Origin: DAIDHZ01 sp965370365
GTDB lineage: Bacteria; Chlamydiota; Chlamydiia; Chlamydiales; SM23-39
Assembly: GCA_965370365.1 (NCBI GenBank)
Contig: CBDUSP010000003.1
Location: 1 to 50,525, forward strand
Length of the DNA stretch: 50,525 nt
Direction: 5' to 3'
Shown: positions 16,448 to 25,478 of the stretch, piece after piece
How positions within the stretch are numbered: position 1 is the first letter of the stretch
How the letters are laid out: the number at the start of each line of letters is the position of its first letter
Program-made: the position numbers and the translations under genes
The notes under the pieces: generated by a model
What the model was told of the DNA's origin: nothing
Seen by the model: the letters and a program-made list of their open reading frames with translations, nothing else
Database searches by the model: none

Positions 16448-17254
16448 TGTCTTTTGAATACACCACCAGCCGAAGAAACTAAACCAAAAGGCTCCGCAGA
16501 AGGAAAAAAGAGGTTTTATATCGGGAATTCTAGACCCAAAATACTCAAAAACAAAGGCACCTAAAAGCGCGCAAACAAACTCTGTTAAGCGAATTGTGTA
16601 GCGCTTTGTGGGTTTTCGTTTTTTTTGATCATATGCAAGTAACCCAGCTGCAATACCCATGGAGGCCCCGGTAAGATAGAGCAATTTTGGAGGATTGATC
16701 AGCAAAACCGTAAAAGGAAGAAGAAAACTAAAGAGTCGGTAGCGATTTGCAAAAAAGGGAAAGCCCTTTTTATATAAGACAAGTAAGAGGCCTCCCACGA
16801 CAAGTCCCCCCAAAATATCTATCGGGAAGTGAACTCCAAGATAAAGACGAGAAAAGCAAAGAATTAGGGCAAAAACGACCCCTAAAAATCGATACAGCGT
16901 CTTTTTGCTCTCAATGAAAAGGATTCCTGCATAAAGGACTGCACTTTGCGCCGCACCGCTTGGAAAACCGGGGGTTGAATGACACACGATCCCAAGCTCA
17001 GGCATAATTTGACACGGCCTTGGAAGACCAAAAGCCTGTTTTAAGAGCATGTTTATTACAAAACTTAAAAAGAAAATATAAAAGAGCCGAATCCCAATTT
17101 TTCGATCAATTACATACCACACAAAGCCAATAACAATGAGCACAAACCAAAAAGTATCAACAAAATCCAGGAGGGTAAACAGCGTATCTACAAAAGGGTT
17201 TCGGATTGCGGCTTGTAAAGACGCAACCCACTGAAGCTGAGAGGTATAAGTCAC
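16430..17254 (-). CDS. PAP2-superfamily membrane phosphatase with altered second motif
   Basis: A 274-residue protein with six or more membrane segments. PAP2 motif 1 is 'KQAFGLPRP' (K-x6-RP) and motif 3 is 'SRLYLGVHFPID' (SR-x5-H-x3-D), both complete. Motif 2, normally PSGH, reads 'FPSGAAQS', lacking the His that normally acts with motif 3 in catalysis. Family members dephosphorylate lipid phosphates such as phosphatidic acid, PGP or undecaprenyl pyrophosphate. The altered motif makes activity uncertain. The GTG start overlaps the topA stop (GTGA), so it is translated with topA. Its 3' end lies in the duplicated junction. Confidence 0.8.
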   Translation of the reverse strand: MTYTSQLQWVASLQAAIRNPFVDTLFTLLDFVDTFWFVLIVIGFVWYVIDRKIGIRLFYIFFLSFVINMLLKQAFGLPRPCQIMPELGIVCHSTPGFPSGAAQSAVLYAGILFIESKKTLYRFLGVVFALILCFSRLYLGVHFPIDILGGLVVGGLLLVLYKKGFPFFANRYRLFSFLLPFTVLLINPPKLLYLTGASMGIAAGLLAYDQKKRKPTKRYTIRLTEFVCALLGAFVFEYFGSRIPDIKPLFSFCGAFWFSFFGWWCIQKTKNSIS

Positions 17255-19800
17255 TTGAAGTGTTTATTTAGTTTTGATGCAATCTGCATCATGTCGATCG
17301 GCTCTTTAGAGCCAAAGACTTTTTCAAGTTTGCTATCTGGGCAGATGAGGCGTTTGTTTTTTGGATCTTGAAGATCGTGTTTTTTGATGTAGACCCAAAT
17401 TTGTTTTGTCGTCTCTGGACGACTTAAATGTGTTGCGCCAACGACATCAGCGAGCTCTTTAGACAGCTCTTTTTCAGGCTGTTTTCGTGCCGTCTTTTTC
17501 TTAGCTGTTTTCTTTGTTGCTTTTGCTGCCTTCTTCCCTTTTTTTCCGCCGCGCGCTTTTTTTACATATGGCGTTTTTTCATGAGTGGTCCCATATTTTG
17601 ATTCGATTTGATCGAGTTCGTTTACAATCACATCGCAATCAGGGTAGTTGGTGCAAGAGAAAAACGTCTTTCCAAAGCGAGACTTTCTTGCTGTTAGGCT
17701 CCCATCACAGCCAACTGCAGGACAGTTAGGGAGCTCTCCGGGGCTATAGACTCTCTCTCCCTTTTTCGGGATGTTTACGATCCCCTTACAATCGGGATAT
17801 TTTGAGCAGCCGAGGAACGGTCCGAACTTTCCATGGCGAAGAGTCATCTCCTCTTTGCAATTCGGACATTTTTGTTCCCAATCAAAGTTTGGATCATAAT
17901 CTTCTTTGTTAAAGTTGATGGATTCAATGGGTGCGGTAAATGGACAGTCGGGATATTTTGAGCAGCCGTAAAAATACTTGCTTCGCGACCAGATCTTTTG
18001 GAGTTTACTTCCACAGGTTGGGCAATCAAGATCTGTGAGCTCTTTAGGAACGGTGGCTTCTTTTTCCGCCTTTTCAACTAAAGGAATAAAATCCTTCCAG
18101 AACTCTCGAATCAGTTCCTTCCAGTCCTTGTTATGCTCTGCAATCTCTTCAAGCTGATCTTCCATCTTTGCTGTGAAAGAGACGTTCATAATAGGAGGAA
18201 AACTTTCCTCGAGCATCTGGCAGATCACCCTCCCAAGCTCTGTTGGTTTTAGCGCTAGACCTTCTTTTGTCGTATACTCTCTGTTTTGAATTTTGTTCAT
18301 AATCGAGGCGTATGTAGAGGGTCTTCCGATTTCTAAGCGCTCGAGTTCCTTCACCAAAGAGGCCTCAGTAAATCTTGGAGGCGCTTTTGTAAAGGACTGC
18401 GTTTTATCAAGATTTTGGAGATCTAAAGGTGTGTTTTCAACAAGAGGGGGAAGTTGTTTTTCTCCATCCTCGTCACTTAAAGAATCTTGTTTCTCTTCAT
18501 AAGTGGCGAGATACCCTTTGAACTTAATCACGGAGCCACTTGCGCGAAGGGTCATCTCTTGATCTGTTTCGATATCAGCAGAGATCGTATCGTAAATCGC
18601 AGGAGTCATCTGGGAGGCAATGAATCGTCTCCAAATGAGAAGATAAAGTTTATGCTCATCAATGGAAAGATACTGTTTTATAGACTCAGGAGTTCTTTCT
18701 ACAGAGGTTGGACGAATGGCTTCGTGCGCCTCTTGCGCTGATTTTTTGGACTTATAGATTTTCGGTGCTTCAGGAAGATACTCTTTGCCAAAATGGGATT
18801 TAATGTAGCCTCTTGCCTGAGAAAGAGCTTCTGGAGCAACGCTTACAGCATCAGTACGCATGTAGGTAATGAGACCTTCAGTCTCTTCTGGACCCATGTC
18901 AATCCCTTCATAGAGCCCTTGCGCGACGCTCATCGTTCTTGAGGCTGAAAACCCGTAGTGGCGACTGGCTTCTTGCTGCAATGTGGAGGTGATGAACGGA
19001 GGGACGGGATTCCTCTTTTTCTCCTTTCGATCAACTTTCCCAACTCTATATTTCGCTTTTTCTAAACGATTTACAAGTCCAAGTGCTGTTTTTTCATCGT
19101 TTAGTAAGAAGCAAGGCTTGTCTTTGACTTGCTCTTTTTCAACTTTTAAACCCCCAACAGAGTGAAGACTCGCGCTAAAGGAGGTAGGGTTTTTTTCGGG
19201 CTGTAAAAGAGCATCAATTGTCCAGTATTCAACAGGTGTGAATGCTTCAATTGCTTTTTCCCGATCGACGACGAGTTTAAGCGCAACGGACTGAACTCTT
19301 CCTGCAGACGTTCCGCTGCGGCCTCTTTTCACTTTTCGGGTGAGAATAGGAGATATTTTATAGCCGACAATCCGATCGAGGAGTCTTCTTGCTTGCTGCG
19401 CGTTGACAAGGTTGATGTCGATATCGCGGGGGTTTTTAAGGGCTTCTTGAACGGCAGTTTTTGTGATTGATTGGAATGCGGTTCTCTTGATTTTTGTTCC
19501 CTCGGGGAGAATCGCTGCGATATGCCAGGCAATTGCTTCTCCCTCGCGGTCAGGATCGGGAGCAAGGTATACGATGTCTGCTTTCTTTGCGGCTACTTGG
19601 AGCTTTTTAACGACATCTTTCTTGTCGGGCATTGTGACATAAGTGGGCTCGAAGTCATTTTCGACATCGATTCCAAAGCCCTTTTCCGGTAAATCCCGAA
19701 AATGACCAATGGAAGATTCAAAAGAATAGTTACTCCCAAGAAACTTGCGCAAGGTTTTGATTTTTGCGGGAGACTCTACAATAACGAGGGATTTTGCCAT
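17251..19800 (-). CDS. topA: DNA topoisomerase I with C-terminal SWIB domain
   Basis: Type IA topoisomerase that relaxes negative supercoils. The TOPRIM domain starts at residue 4 ('LVIVESPAKIKTL') with the acidic 'PDPDREGEAIAWH'. The active Tyr is in 'GLITYMRTDAVSV' near residue 313. Three four-Cys zinc ribbons follow (the first starts CPTCGSKLQKIW), then a Lys/Ala-rich linker. The last ~75 residues are a SWIB/MDM2-like domain ('LSRPETTKQIWVYIKKHDLQ'). This TopA-SWIB fusion is characteristic of Chlamydiae, where SWIB domains are suspected of a chromatin-related role. Length 849. First gene of the topA-PAP2 (formerly thyX-uvrB) minus-strand cluster. Confidence 0.96.
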   Translation of the reverse strand: MAKSLVIVESPAKIKTLRKFLGSNYSFESSIGHFRDLPEKGFGIDVENDFEPTYVTMPDKKDVVKKLQVAAKKADIVYLAPDPDREGEAIAWHIAAILPEGTKIKRTAFQSITKTAVQEALKNPRDIDINLVNAQQARRLLDRIVGYKISPILTRKVKRGRSGTSAGRVQSVALKLVVDREKAIEAFTPVEYWTIDALLQPEKNPTSFSASLHSVGGLKVEKEQVKDKPCFLLNDEKTALGLVNRLEKAKYRVGKVDRKEKKRNPVPPFITSTLQQEASRHYGFSASRTMSVAQGLYEGIDMGPEETEGLITYMRTDAVSVAPEALSQARGYIKSHFGKEYLPEAPKIYKSKKSAQEAHEAIRPTSVERTPESIKQYLSIDEHKLYLLIWRRFIASQMTPAIYDTISADIETDQEMTLRASGSVIKFKGYLATYEEKQDSLSDEDGEKQLPPLVENTPLDLQNLDKTQSFTKAPPRFTEASLVKELERLEIGRPSTYASIMNKIQNREYTTKEGLALKPTELGRVICQMLEESFPPIMNVSFTAKMEDQLEEIAEHNKDWKELIREFWKDFIPLVEKAEKEATVPKELTDLDCPTCGSKLQKIWSRSKYFYGCSKYPDCPFTAPIESINFNKEDYDPNFDWEQKCPNCKEEMTLRHGKFGPFLGCSKYPDCKGIVNIPKKGERVYSPGELPNCPAVGCDGSLTARKSRFGKTFFSCTNYPDCDVIVNELDQIESKYGTTHEKTPYVKKARGGKKGKKAAKATKKTAKKKTARKQPEKELSKELADVVGATHLSRPETTKQIWVYIKKHDLQDPKNKRLICPDSKLEKVFGSKEPIDMMQIASKLNKHFK

Positions 19801-19839
19801 GTTAATTCCTGGGACGACTCCGGTATACTAACGAACTTG

Positions 19840-20946
19840 TTAACAAAGCGCAAGATTAAACTCGATACACTTATCTAATACAAAAGTTTGGAATTTGCGG
19901 CGAAAAATTTCTAAAGAAAATTCTTCTGCACGGACTCTGCATTCTTTGGGGTCGAATGTAAGGTTCTCAAATTTTTTAACACCCTCGATTAGGGATGCGG
20001 GAGTCTGTTCCGAGAAGAAAACGCCAGTGATCCCAGGGATCACTGTTTCAAGAGCTCCCCCAATGCCTAAAGCAATAACGGGAGTGCCTGAGGCCATTGC
20101 CTCAACAGGTGCAATTCCAAAATCTTCAATGGCAGCAAAGACAAATGCCTTTGCGTTTTGAAGATATTTTTTGAGCTCACTCTCTGTTTGATACCCAAGG
20201 AACACAATGTTTTGCGTGGCTTTTTTCTCAAGTTTTTTTCTTTCAGGGCCCTCGCCAATAATGAGCAGTTTTTTGTCGGGCATTTGCGAAAAAGCCTCTA
20301 CGAGAAGATCGACTCTTTTATTTTGAACAAGGCGAGATGTACTTATGTAGTAGTCCTCTTTTGTTTCTTTGAGTTCGAAGAGATGCGTATTTACGGGGGG
20401 ATAAATCACCTCAGCCTCTCGTGCATAGAATTTTTTGATTCTTCCAGCAACATAGTTAGAGTTTGCAATGAAGTGGTCGACTCTATTTGAGACCCTAGCA
20501 TCCCAGTTACGAATATATTTAAGAAAACCAGTAGCTAGAAGTTTTTTAGGCCCGCGGGTATCTTTTAGGTAATTATCCATCAAGTCCCACGCGTAGCGAA
20601 CAGGTGTGTGGCAATAGCAAATATGGAGCTGTCCCGAGCTTTTTTTCACGCCTTTTGCAACGCAGTGAGAAGAGGAGATGATGAGATCAAACGAACTCAA
20701 ATCAAAACTTTCGATTGCGAGAGGAAAGAGGGGGAGATAGTTACGATATTTTTTAAAGGCGAACGGTAGCTTTTGAATAAATGAGGTGTGAATTTCTAGA
20801 TCCTGGAAGTAAGTGCCTTGAAGTTTTTCCGGATCTGACAAGAGTGTATAGATGGGTGATGGCAGAAGTTTGTGGATTTCTTTTAGGACATTTTCTCCTC
20901 CTCCGACTGCAGAGGTGAGCCAATCATGAACGAGAACGCTTTTCAT
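19840..20946 (-). CDS. GT4-family glycosyltransferase
   Basis: A 368-residue cytoplasmic glycosyltransferase of the GT-B fold. The N-lobe begins 'VLVHDWLTSAVGGGENVL', with the Gly-rich acceptor loop, and 'CYCHTPVRYAWDLM' is typical of WbaZ/mannosyltransferase-like members. The C-lobe has 'YISTSRLVQNKRVDLLVEAF', 'IGEGPE', and the donor-binding 'AAIEDFGIAPVEAMASGTPV', with the family's two glutamates. It probably builds LPS or another surface glycan. Donor and acceptor cannot be told. It diverges from the LRR gene with 34 bases between. Confidence 0.85.
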   Translation of the reverse strand: MKSVLVHDWLTSAVGGGENVLKEIHKLLPSPIYTLLSDPEKLQGTYFQDLEIHTSFIQKLPFAFKKYRNYLPLFPLAIESFDLSSFDLIISSSHCVAKGVKKSSGQLHICYCHTPVRYAWDLMDNYLKDTRGPKKLLATGFLKYIRNWDARVSNRVDHFIANSNYVAGRIKKFYAREAEVIYPPVNTHLFELKETKEDYYISTSRLVQNKRVDLLVEAFSQMPDKKLLIIGEGPERKKLEKKATQNIVFLGYQTESELKKYLQNAKAFVFAAIEDFGIAPVEAMASGTPVIALGIGGALETVIPGITGVFFSEQTPASLIEGVKKFENLTFDPKECRVRAEEFSLEIFRRKFQTFVLDKCIEFNLALC

Positions 20947-20980
20947 TGTTTGTATTTTAACCTATTTCCAAATAAAATAA

Positions 20981-21508
20981 ATGCCTGATATGACAACAGA
21001 ACTCTCTCTTGCTGGACGTGGGCTCACTTCGGATCAACTTCGATTGAAGAAATTCCACAGCACAGTAACAAAGATCGACTTAAGCGACAATCAACTTACA
21101 ACGCTGTACGGAGTGCGGTTTCCTGAAGGATTGGAAGAGCTTATTTTGAAAAACAACGCATTGTTTTTTGATGCTGCGAGGGAGCCATATCCATCTCGAA
21201 GTCTTCTTTCTGGTGAGCGTGATCCGAGCTATGTTTCTTCCTTTCCTCCCAATCTAAAAATTCTTGATCTTAGCGGTACTCTATTTTCTCTTCACGACGA
21301 TTTAAAACACCTTACAAAACTGGAAAGCCTTATCTTAAGAGGAGCGAGGGTTTCTCCTAAAGCTCAGATACCTAAGTCCTTAAAGACAATAGATCTGCGG
21401 CGGGTCGTCTTTGCGAATCCCAAAGATCTTGAGTATAGAGCTATCCCCTGGCAGGCTTCTAAGGGCAAGCTTCAACAGCTGTTCCCCAAGATTGAGATTC
21501 TGCATTAA
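20981..21508 (+). CDS. Small leucine-rich-repeat protein
   Basis: A 175-residue protein made mostly of leucine-rich repeats. Readable units include 'VTKIDLSDNQLTTLYGVRF', 'LEELILKNNAL', 'LKILDLSGTLFSL', 'LESLILRGARV' and 'LKTIDLRRVVF'. There is no signal peptide or membrane segment. Such short cytosolic LRR proteins are usually protein-binding, and in chlamydia-like bacteria LRR proteins are frequent effector candidates. The exact role is unknown. The ribosome site before ATG is weak. Confidence 0.7.
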   Translation: MPDMTTELSLAGRGLTSDQLRLKKFHSTVTKIDLSDNQLTTLYGVRFPEGLEELILKNNALFFDAAREPYPSRSLLSGERDPSYVSSFPPNLKILDLSGTLFSLHDDLKHLTKLESLILRGARVSPKAQIPKSLKTIDLRRVVFANPKDLEYRAIPWQASKGKLQQLFPKIEILH

Positions 21509-21550
21509 TGTTGAACTTTGCTATAATGGGGTCTTTTTTGAGCGGTAGAG

Positions 21551-22099
21551 ATGATTAGCGTTTCGAATGTTTTGTCTTTTTTGAGGGTTCCTCTCGCATT
21601 TTTATTTTTAGTCGAGAGTGCTTCCCTACGTTGTTTTGCGATTGTTTTGGCTATGATTACAGATAGTGTAGATGGCTATCTGGCAAGAAGAAACAACGCG
21701 GTCACAAAATTTGGGATGATTCTCGATCCTCTGACAGATAAATTTTTTGTTTACTTTGCCTTAAGCTCGCTTTTTGTTGAGGGACGGTTATCTTCTTGGC
21801 AAGTGGCTGCGATGCTATCAAGAGATATTGCCGTTTTTGCATATAGCCTTCTGATTCTCCTCATGGGTCGAGCAAAGTCGATCGCTTTCCGTTCTCTTTG
21901 GGCGGGCAAGGTCTCGACGGCGCTCCAATTTATTGTTTTAATTGGGATTGTCTTTGATCTGTCTTTTTCTTGGATCACATATAGCGCATTTTTTGTGATG
22001 GGAGGGATTGCATTTATGGAGCTATTCCAAAGTTCGAAAGGGGTTTGGAGTCCATTTCAAATGTTTCATGTCGGTTCGGCAAATGATCACAGACGATGA
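21551..22099 (+). CDS. pgsA: CDP-alcohol phosphatidyltransferase, probably phosphatidylglycerophosphate synthase
   Basis: A 182-residue membrane enzyme that joins CDP-diacylglycerol to an alcohol, most often glycerol-3-phosphate. The full family motif D-x2-DG-x2-AR-x8-G-x3-D-x3-D is present at residues 38-63 ('DSVDGYLARRNN...GMILDPLTD'), with all catalytic Asp residues. Four to five hydrophobic segments. The length and the 'ILDPLTDK' phrase favour PgsA, but other CDP-alcohol transferases share the motif. Its 3' end overlaps the next gene by 17 bases. Confidence 0.82.
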   Translation: MISVSNVLSFLRVPLAFLFLVESASLRCFAIVLAMITDSVDGYLARRNNAVTKFGMILDPLTDKFFVYFALSSLFVEGRLSSWQVAAMLSRDIAVFAYSLLILLMGRAKSIAFRSLWAGKVSTALQFIVLIGIVFDLSFSWITYSAFFVMGGIAFMELFQSSKGVWSPFQMFHVGSANDHRR

Positions 22100-22865
22100 G
22101 CTGCTTGCTCTTAGCCAGTCTGGATTTATTCCGGGCCCTGGCGAGGTAGAAGAAAATTTTCTCCACCGAGTTTCTTCGACGAAGCAAGCATTTTTGAAGT
22201 TAGGTGTTTCTGCGATTCCTGAATCTCATTGGGAGTGGGTGGGAGCCAAGCTCCGCAAGTTATTTGGTTTTACTCCCGATTCCCTTCCTGCGTTTTATTC
22301 GAATCGGTCGCTCTCGCCTTGGCAGGGAGCCGCTGCTTGGGTGGAAAGGGGGCAGATTATTGCCATTCAGTTAAGGAATGCGTTTAAAAAAGGGTCTTTT
22401 TTGAGGATGTATCAGCGCAGTGAGATTCTCTCGCATGAGGCAGTGCACGCGGCAAGGTCGGCATTTCCTAAAGATCCTTGGGACGAGTTTTTTGCGTATA
22501 TGGTTTCTGAAAAATCATGGAGGCGCGCGTTAGGTCCGATTATTCAAAGGCCTTGGGAAGTTTGGCCGTTTCTTGTTTTTTGTGTACTTGGTGCCCTGGA
22601 TGCGATTTTCTTTTTAGGGGCAGCTGCTTGGATTGGGGCTGGTTTTTTTCGATTGATCCGGGCTCACCTAACATTGACCAAAGCAAGTAAAGAGCTCCAA
22701 AAACAAATGTCTGATGATGATGCAAGGGCGCTTCTTTTGCGTCTAACGGGAGAAGAAATTCAAAGCCTATCTAAAGGCAAAGAGATTAAAATAAGCGAAG
22801 ACTTACGTGGACGCTTAATTGCAATTTATAAAGAAGGAACAAATGGCAGAAAAAATCACTGTTAA
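22083..22865 (+). CDS. Membrane-anchored putative zinc metallopeptidase (HEAVH)
   Basis: A 260-residue protein from the ATG at 22083; a longer frame opens inside pgsA but has no better ribosome site. The zinc-peptidase-like motif HEAVH is at residues 118-122 ('SEILSHEAVHAARSAF'), with Glu135 in 'DPWDEFFAYM' as a possible third ligand. A hydrophobic region at about 158-192 would anchor it in the inner membrane. A charged helical tail follows. The stop lies 23 bases inside kdoO, so the pgsA-peptidase-kdoO genes are translationally linked, pointing to envelope biology. The substrate is unknown, and the HExxH match alone is modest evidence. Confidence 0.65.
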   Translation: MITDDELLALSQSGFIPGPGEVEENFLHRVSSTKQAFLKLGVSAIPESHWEWVGAKLRKLFGFTPDSLPAFYSNRSLSPWQGAAAWVERGQIIAIQLRNAFKKGSFLRMYQRSEILSHEAVHAARSAFPKDPWDEFFAYMVSEKSWRRALGPIIQRPWEVWPFLVFCVLGALDAIFFLGAAAWIGAGFFRLIRAHLTLTKASKELQKQMSDDDARALLLRLTGEEIQSLSKGKEIKISEDLRGRLIAIYKEGTNGRKNHC

Positions 22866-23748
22866 TGGGAAGGGAAAAGACCCTTTTGAGTTTTGTAAAG
22901 AGTTAGAGAATGGGAATATTCTTTTTTTCCCAGAGACTCCTTTTGCTTTTCCTCAGGATGAAATCCAATTTTTATTAGAGCAGCGTCAAGGGGGCTCGAA
23001 AGGGCGTAAAAATGTTGCTTACAAGCCTGCAATTGATAAAGTGACAAATCACGGAGGAGCAACACCAGAAGAAGCGGTTCAGATGCACTCTATTTTGCGC
23101 AATTACTCAAACAGGGTGACTGAATTTTTAACAACTCTTCTGGAGCCTTACGCAGCGAAGTGGAGACTTGATTATGCGAGTTTTCGTCCCTTTCAAGAAA
23201 AAGGGAGAAATCTTCGTCTAAGAGCGCGCAATGACTTGTTGCATGTTGATTCATTTCCAACAAGGCCGATGCATGGAGGAAGGATCTTGCGTTTTTTCAC
23301 CAATATTAATCCGACAGAATCGCGTCATTGGATTACTTCAGATTCCTTCAAGGAGCTTGCCCAAAAATATGGGGGTTCTCAAGGGGTTGCTTTTCCGAAA
23401 GGAGAAAAGCACTCACTCAAGAGTCTTCTTGCGCGCAAAATGAAAGAAGGGCTCAAGAAAATGGGCTTTAAAGTGACCCTTCGCTCTCCCTATGACCGTT
23501 TCATGTTAGGGATGCATCATCACATGAAGGAAAATGAAGCGTTTCAAAAGGACTGCAAGAAAGATCACTGGGAGTTTCCACCGAATTCTTGCTGGATGGT
23601 GTTTACAGACCAGGTGTCGCATGCGGCGCTCTCTGGGCAGTACGCTCTCGAGCAAACATTTTTTATCCCGCGAAATGCGCTATTGCGCCCAGAAGAAGCT
23701 CCTGTAAGCATCCTGGAGAGGATTACCGGCGAGAGCATGGTTTTATAG
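22843..23748 (+). CDS. kdoO: Kdo 3-hydroxylase (Fe(II)/2-oxoglutarate-type), forms Ko in LPS
   Basis: A 301-residue protein from the ATG at 22843 (good site GAAGGAACAA). It matches the Kdo-hydroxylase family, which converts Kdo in the LPS inner core to the 3-hydroxylated sugar Ko. The hallmark is 'LLHVDSFPTRPMHGGRILRF', with the iron-binding H-x-D, followed by 'FFTNINP'. The distal His is probably in 'TDQVSHAALSGQYALEQTFF'. KdoO activity is known in Burkholderia and Yersinia. Here it fits a Gram-negative envelope modified in an aerobic setting. It overlaps the upstream gene and is convergent with rpoN. Confidence 0.85.
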   Translation: MAEKITVNGKGKDPFEFCKELENGNILFFPETPFAFPQDEIQFLLEQRQGGSKGRKNVAYKPAIDKVTNHGGATPEEAVQMHSILRNYSNRVTEFLTTLLEPYAAKWRLDYASFRPFQEKGRNLRLRARNDLLHVDSFPTRPMHGGRILRFFTNINPTESRHWITSDSFKELAQKYGGSQGVAFPKGEKHSLKSLLARKMKEGLKKMGFKVTLRSPYDRFMLGMHHHMKENEAFQKDCKKDHWEFPPNSCWMVFTDQVSHAALSGQYALEQTFFIPRNALLRPEEAPVSILERITGESMVL

Positions 23749-23829
23749 AGGGCGCTTTCTGTTCATTTTTTGAGCTGAATAAATCTGTGGGATCAACATT
23801 CCTACTCGAGAAATTTTAATGTGTTAGCC

Positions 23830-25044
23830 CTAGCTTCTTTGAAGGTGTTTTCGGTTTTTTGCGGGAGAAATTTTTAATTCTTTTCGGTATTTAGATACTG
23901 TTCTTCTGGCTACCGGGTGACCCCTTTTCTCGAGTTCGGTTGTAAGTGCATCGTCAGATAAAGGACGTGTCTTATCTTCTTCCCTAACAATCTGTTGAAG
24001 AACTTCTTTAGCTTCTCTCTTTTTTGGGGATGCGGTGATTAGGGATTTTAGGAGAAGGAGTCCTCGTGGTGTTTCTGCGTATTTTCCTGAAAGAGCGCGT
24101 GAAAGCGTCGATTCGTGAAGGCCTAATTCTTGCTTTAACTCTTCGATTGTCAGAGAGGCAAGAGGTCCTTTTTGTGCAAGATACTGGGATTGGCGGCGGA
24201 CGATTTTGGCACCGATTTGGAGAAGGATCTCTTTGCGTCTTGAAAGGGAGTTTAGGAGGCCTTTGCCTTGAGAGCCCCAAAGTTGGAGGGTCTTTTTTTC
24301 GTCATCTGTTGCTGGAGTAACTCCCTCATATTGTTCACTTAAAACAACTTGAGGAAGTTCGTCTTCAAGCGCACCTACCTCCCACCCCGTATCGGTTTTT
24401 CGAATGAAAATATCGGGGGTAATCGGGCGCGCAGTTTCTTGTTTTAGAGACTCGAGAGGGCGCATTTGAAGGTGGGAGAGTTTTTCAATAGCTTGCGCGA
24501 GATCAGTGGACGAACATTTTTTCTTAAGGAGACTATATCTTCCATGGAGAAGATCTAAATAGTGATCTTGGACAAGCGTATATGCCGGCGTATTTTTTTT
24601 GCCCTGATCCCTTAACTGAATGAGCAAACCCTCCTGGAGGTTTTTTGCAAAAACTCCAGGAGGGTCAAACGTTTGAAGAATCTTTAAGACTTCTTCTAGT
24701 TTTGGAAGGGACTCATCGATTGTTTCAAGAGATACTGAGAGAAACCCTTTTTCATCTAGGTTCTCGAGTAGTTTTTTTGCGATTCGTTCATCTTTTTTTT
24801 CGGGAAAGCTTTCTTTAATTTGAGCCTCAAGATGATCATAAATAGAAAAAGAAGCGGGAATATCTCGATCAAACGTAGGGGATTTTGATCTCGAGATTTC
24901 CTCGAGAAGCGGATTTTTATCGATCTCTTCTCGTAAGAACTGGGCAAGCTCTGCCTGGGGCATTTGCAAGATGCTTAAAGCCTGCTGCATTTGGAAAGTC
25001 ATTACGAGGCTTTTTTGAGGGGCTACTTGAAGATTCTGGCGCAT
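23830..25044 (-). CDS. rpoN: RNA polymerase sigma-54 factor
   Basis: Sigma-54, which directs RNA polymerase to -24/-12 promoters and needs an AAA+ activator. From the ATG at 25044, preceded by GGGGAGAAAT, it has 404 residues; an upstream ATG at 25092 adds 16 residues but overlaps the divergent gene. The Gln/Leu-rich activator-interaction region is at the N-terminus ('MTFQMQQALSILQMPQAELA'). The core-binding domain follows, and a helix-turn-helix ('LTIEELKQELGLHESTLSRA'). The RpoN box is 'ARRTVSKYRKELKI' near the C-terminus. All hallmark regions are intact. Its 5' end is duplicated as a fossil at 27005-27119. Confidence 0.95.
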   Translation of the reverse strand: MRQNLQVAPQKSLVMTFQMQQALSILQMPQAELAQFLREEIDKNPLLEEISRSKSPTFDRDIPASFSIYDHLEAQIKESFPEKKDERIAKKLLENLDEKGFLSVSLETIDESLPKLEEVLKILQTFDPPGVFAKNLQEGLLIQLRDQGKKNTPAYTLVQDHYLDLLHGRYSLLKKKCSSTDLAQAIEKLSHLQMRPLESLKQETARPITPDIFIRKTDTGWEVGALEDELPQVVLSEQYEGVTPATDDEKKTLQLWGSQGKGLLNSLSRRKEILLQIGAKIVRRQSQYLAQKGPLASLTIEELKQELGLHESTLSRALSGKYAETPRGLLLLKSLITASPKKREAKEVLQQIVREEDKTRPLSDDALTTELEKRGHPVARRTVSKYRKELKISPAKNRKHLQRS

Positions 25045-25090
25045 ATTTCTCCCCATAGCATATAATTCTCTGCCTGACAATAGGGGGAAC

Positions 25091-25385
25091 ATGAAGGCCG
25101 GTGTTTTTTGTCATAATGGACTTGGAGATGGCGTCAATTGTCTTGTTCTTTCCAACAATTTGCATCTAAATGGCTGGGACGTCGATACCTATCAAAACTC
25201 GATTAGATCAATGCAAAATTGGTTCCCCCATCTTCCTGTTCAGTTGTATCCAAAACTCGAGGAACTGCCCCGCATTTTATTGACGTACCAACGAGCGCAA
25301 GGCCCACGCGTAATTGGCCGAAAGAGCAATTTGTAAAGCTCGCTTTACACTTAGAAAAAAAGGGCTATGAAGTGGCGTTTATTCC
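25091..25385 (+). pseudogene. Broken copy of a GT9 glycosyltransferase gene
   Basis: The first ~66 codons closely match the intact gene at 27162 (differences mostly synonymous). After 'LPRILLTY' about 300 bases are missing and homology resumes at the 'RPTRNWPK..FVKLALHLEKKG' part in another frame. It ends at a MITE half copy. The upstream TATAAT at 25061-25066 is kept. It is clearly inactive. Confidence 0.88.
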
Positions 25386-25452
25386 GATCTCCAAATTAAC
25401 TTTTTCGGTGGATTTTGGTCGAATGGCTGGCGAATGAATTGATCAGTGTCTC
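25386..25452. repeat. Half copy of a MITE-like repeat at the break of the glycosyltransferase fossil
   Basis: Matches 31-97 over its full length (AAATTAACTTTTTCGGTG, then GGCGAATGAATTGATCAG). It ends with the MITE terminal repeat GTGTCTCC followed by TTAA. No left terminal repeat is present. Confidence 0.65.
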
Positions 25453-25478
25453 CTTAAGTTGCAAAATTCATAAGCCGC

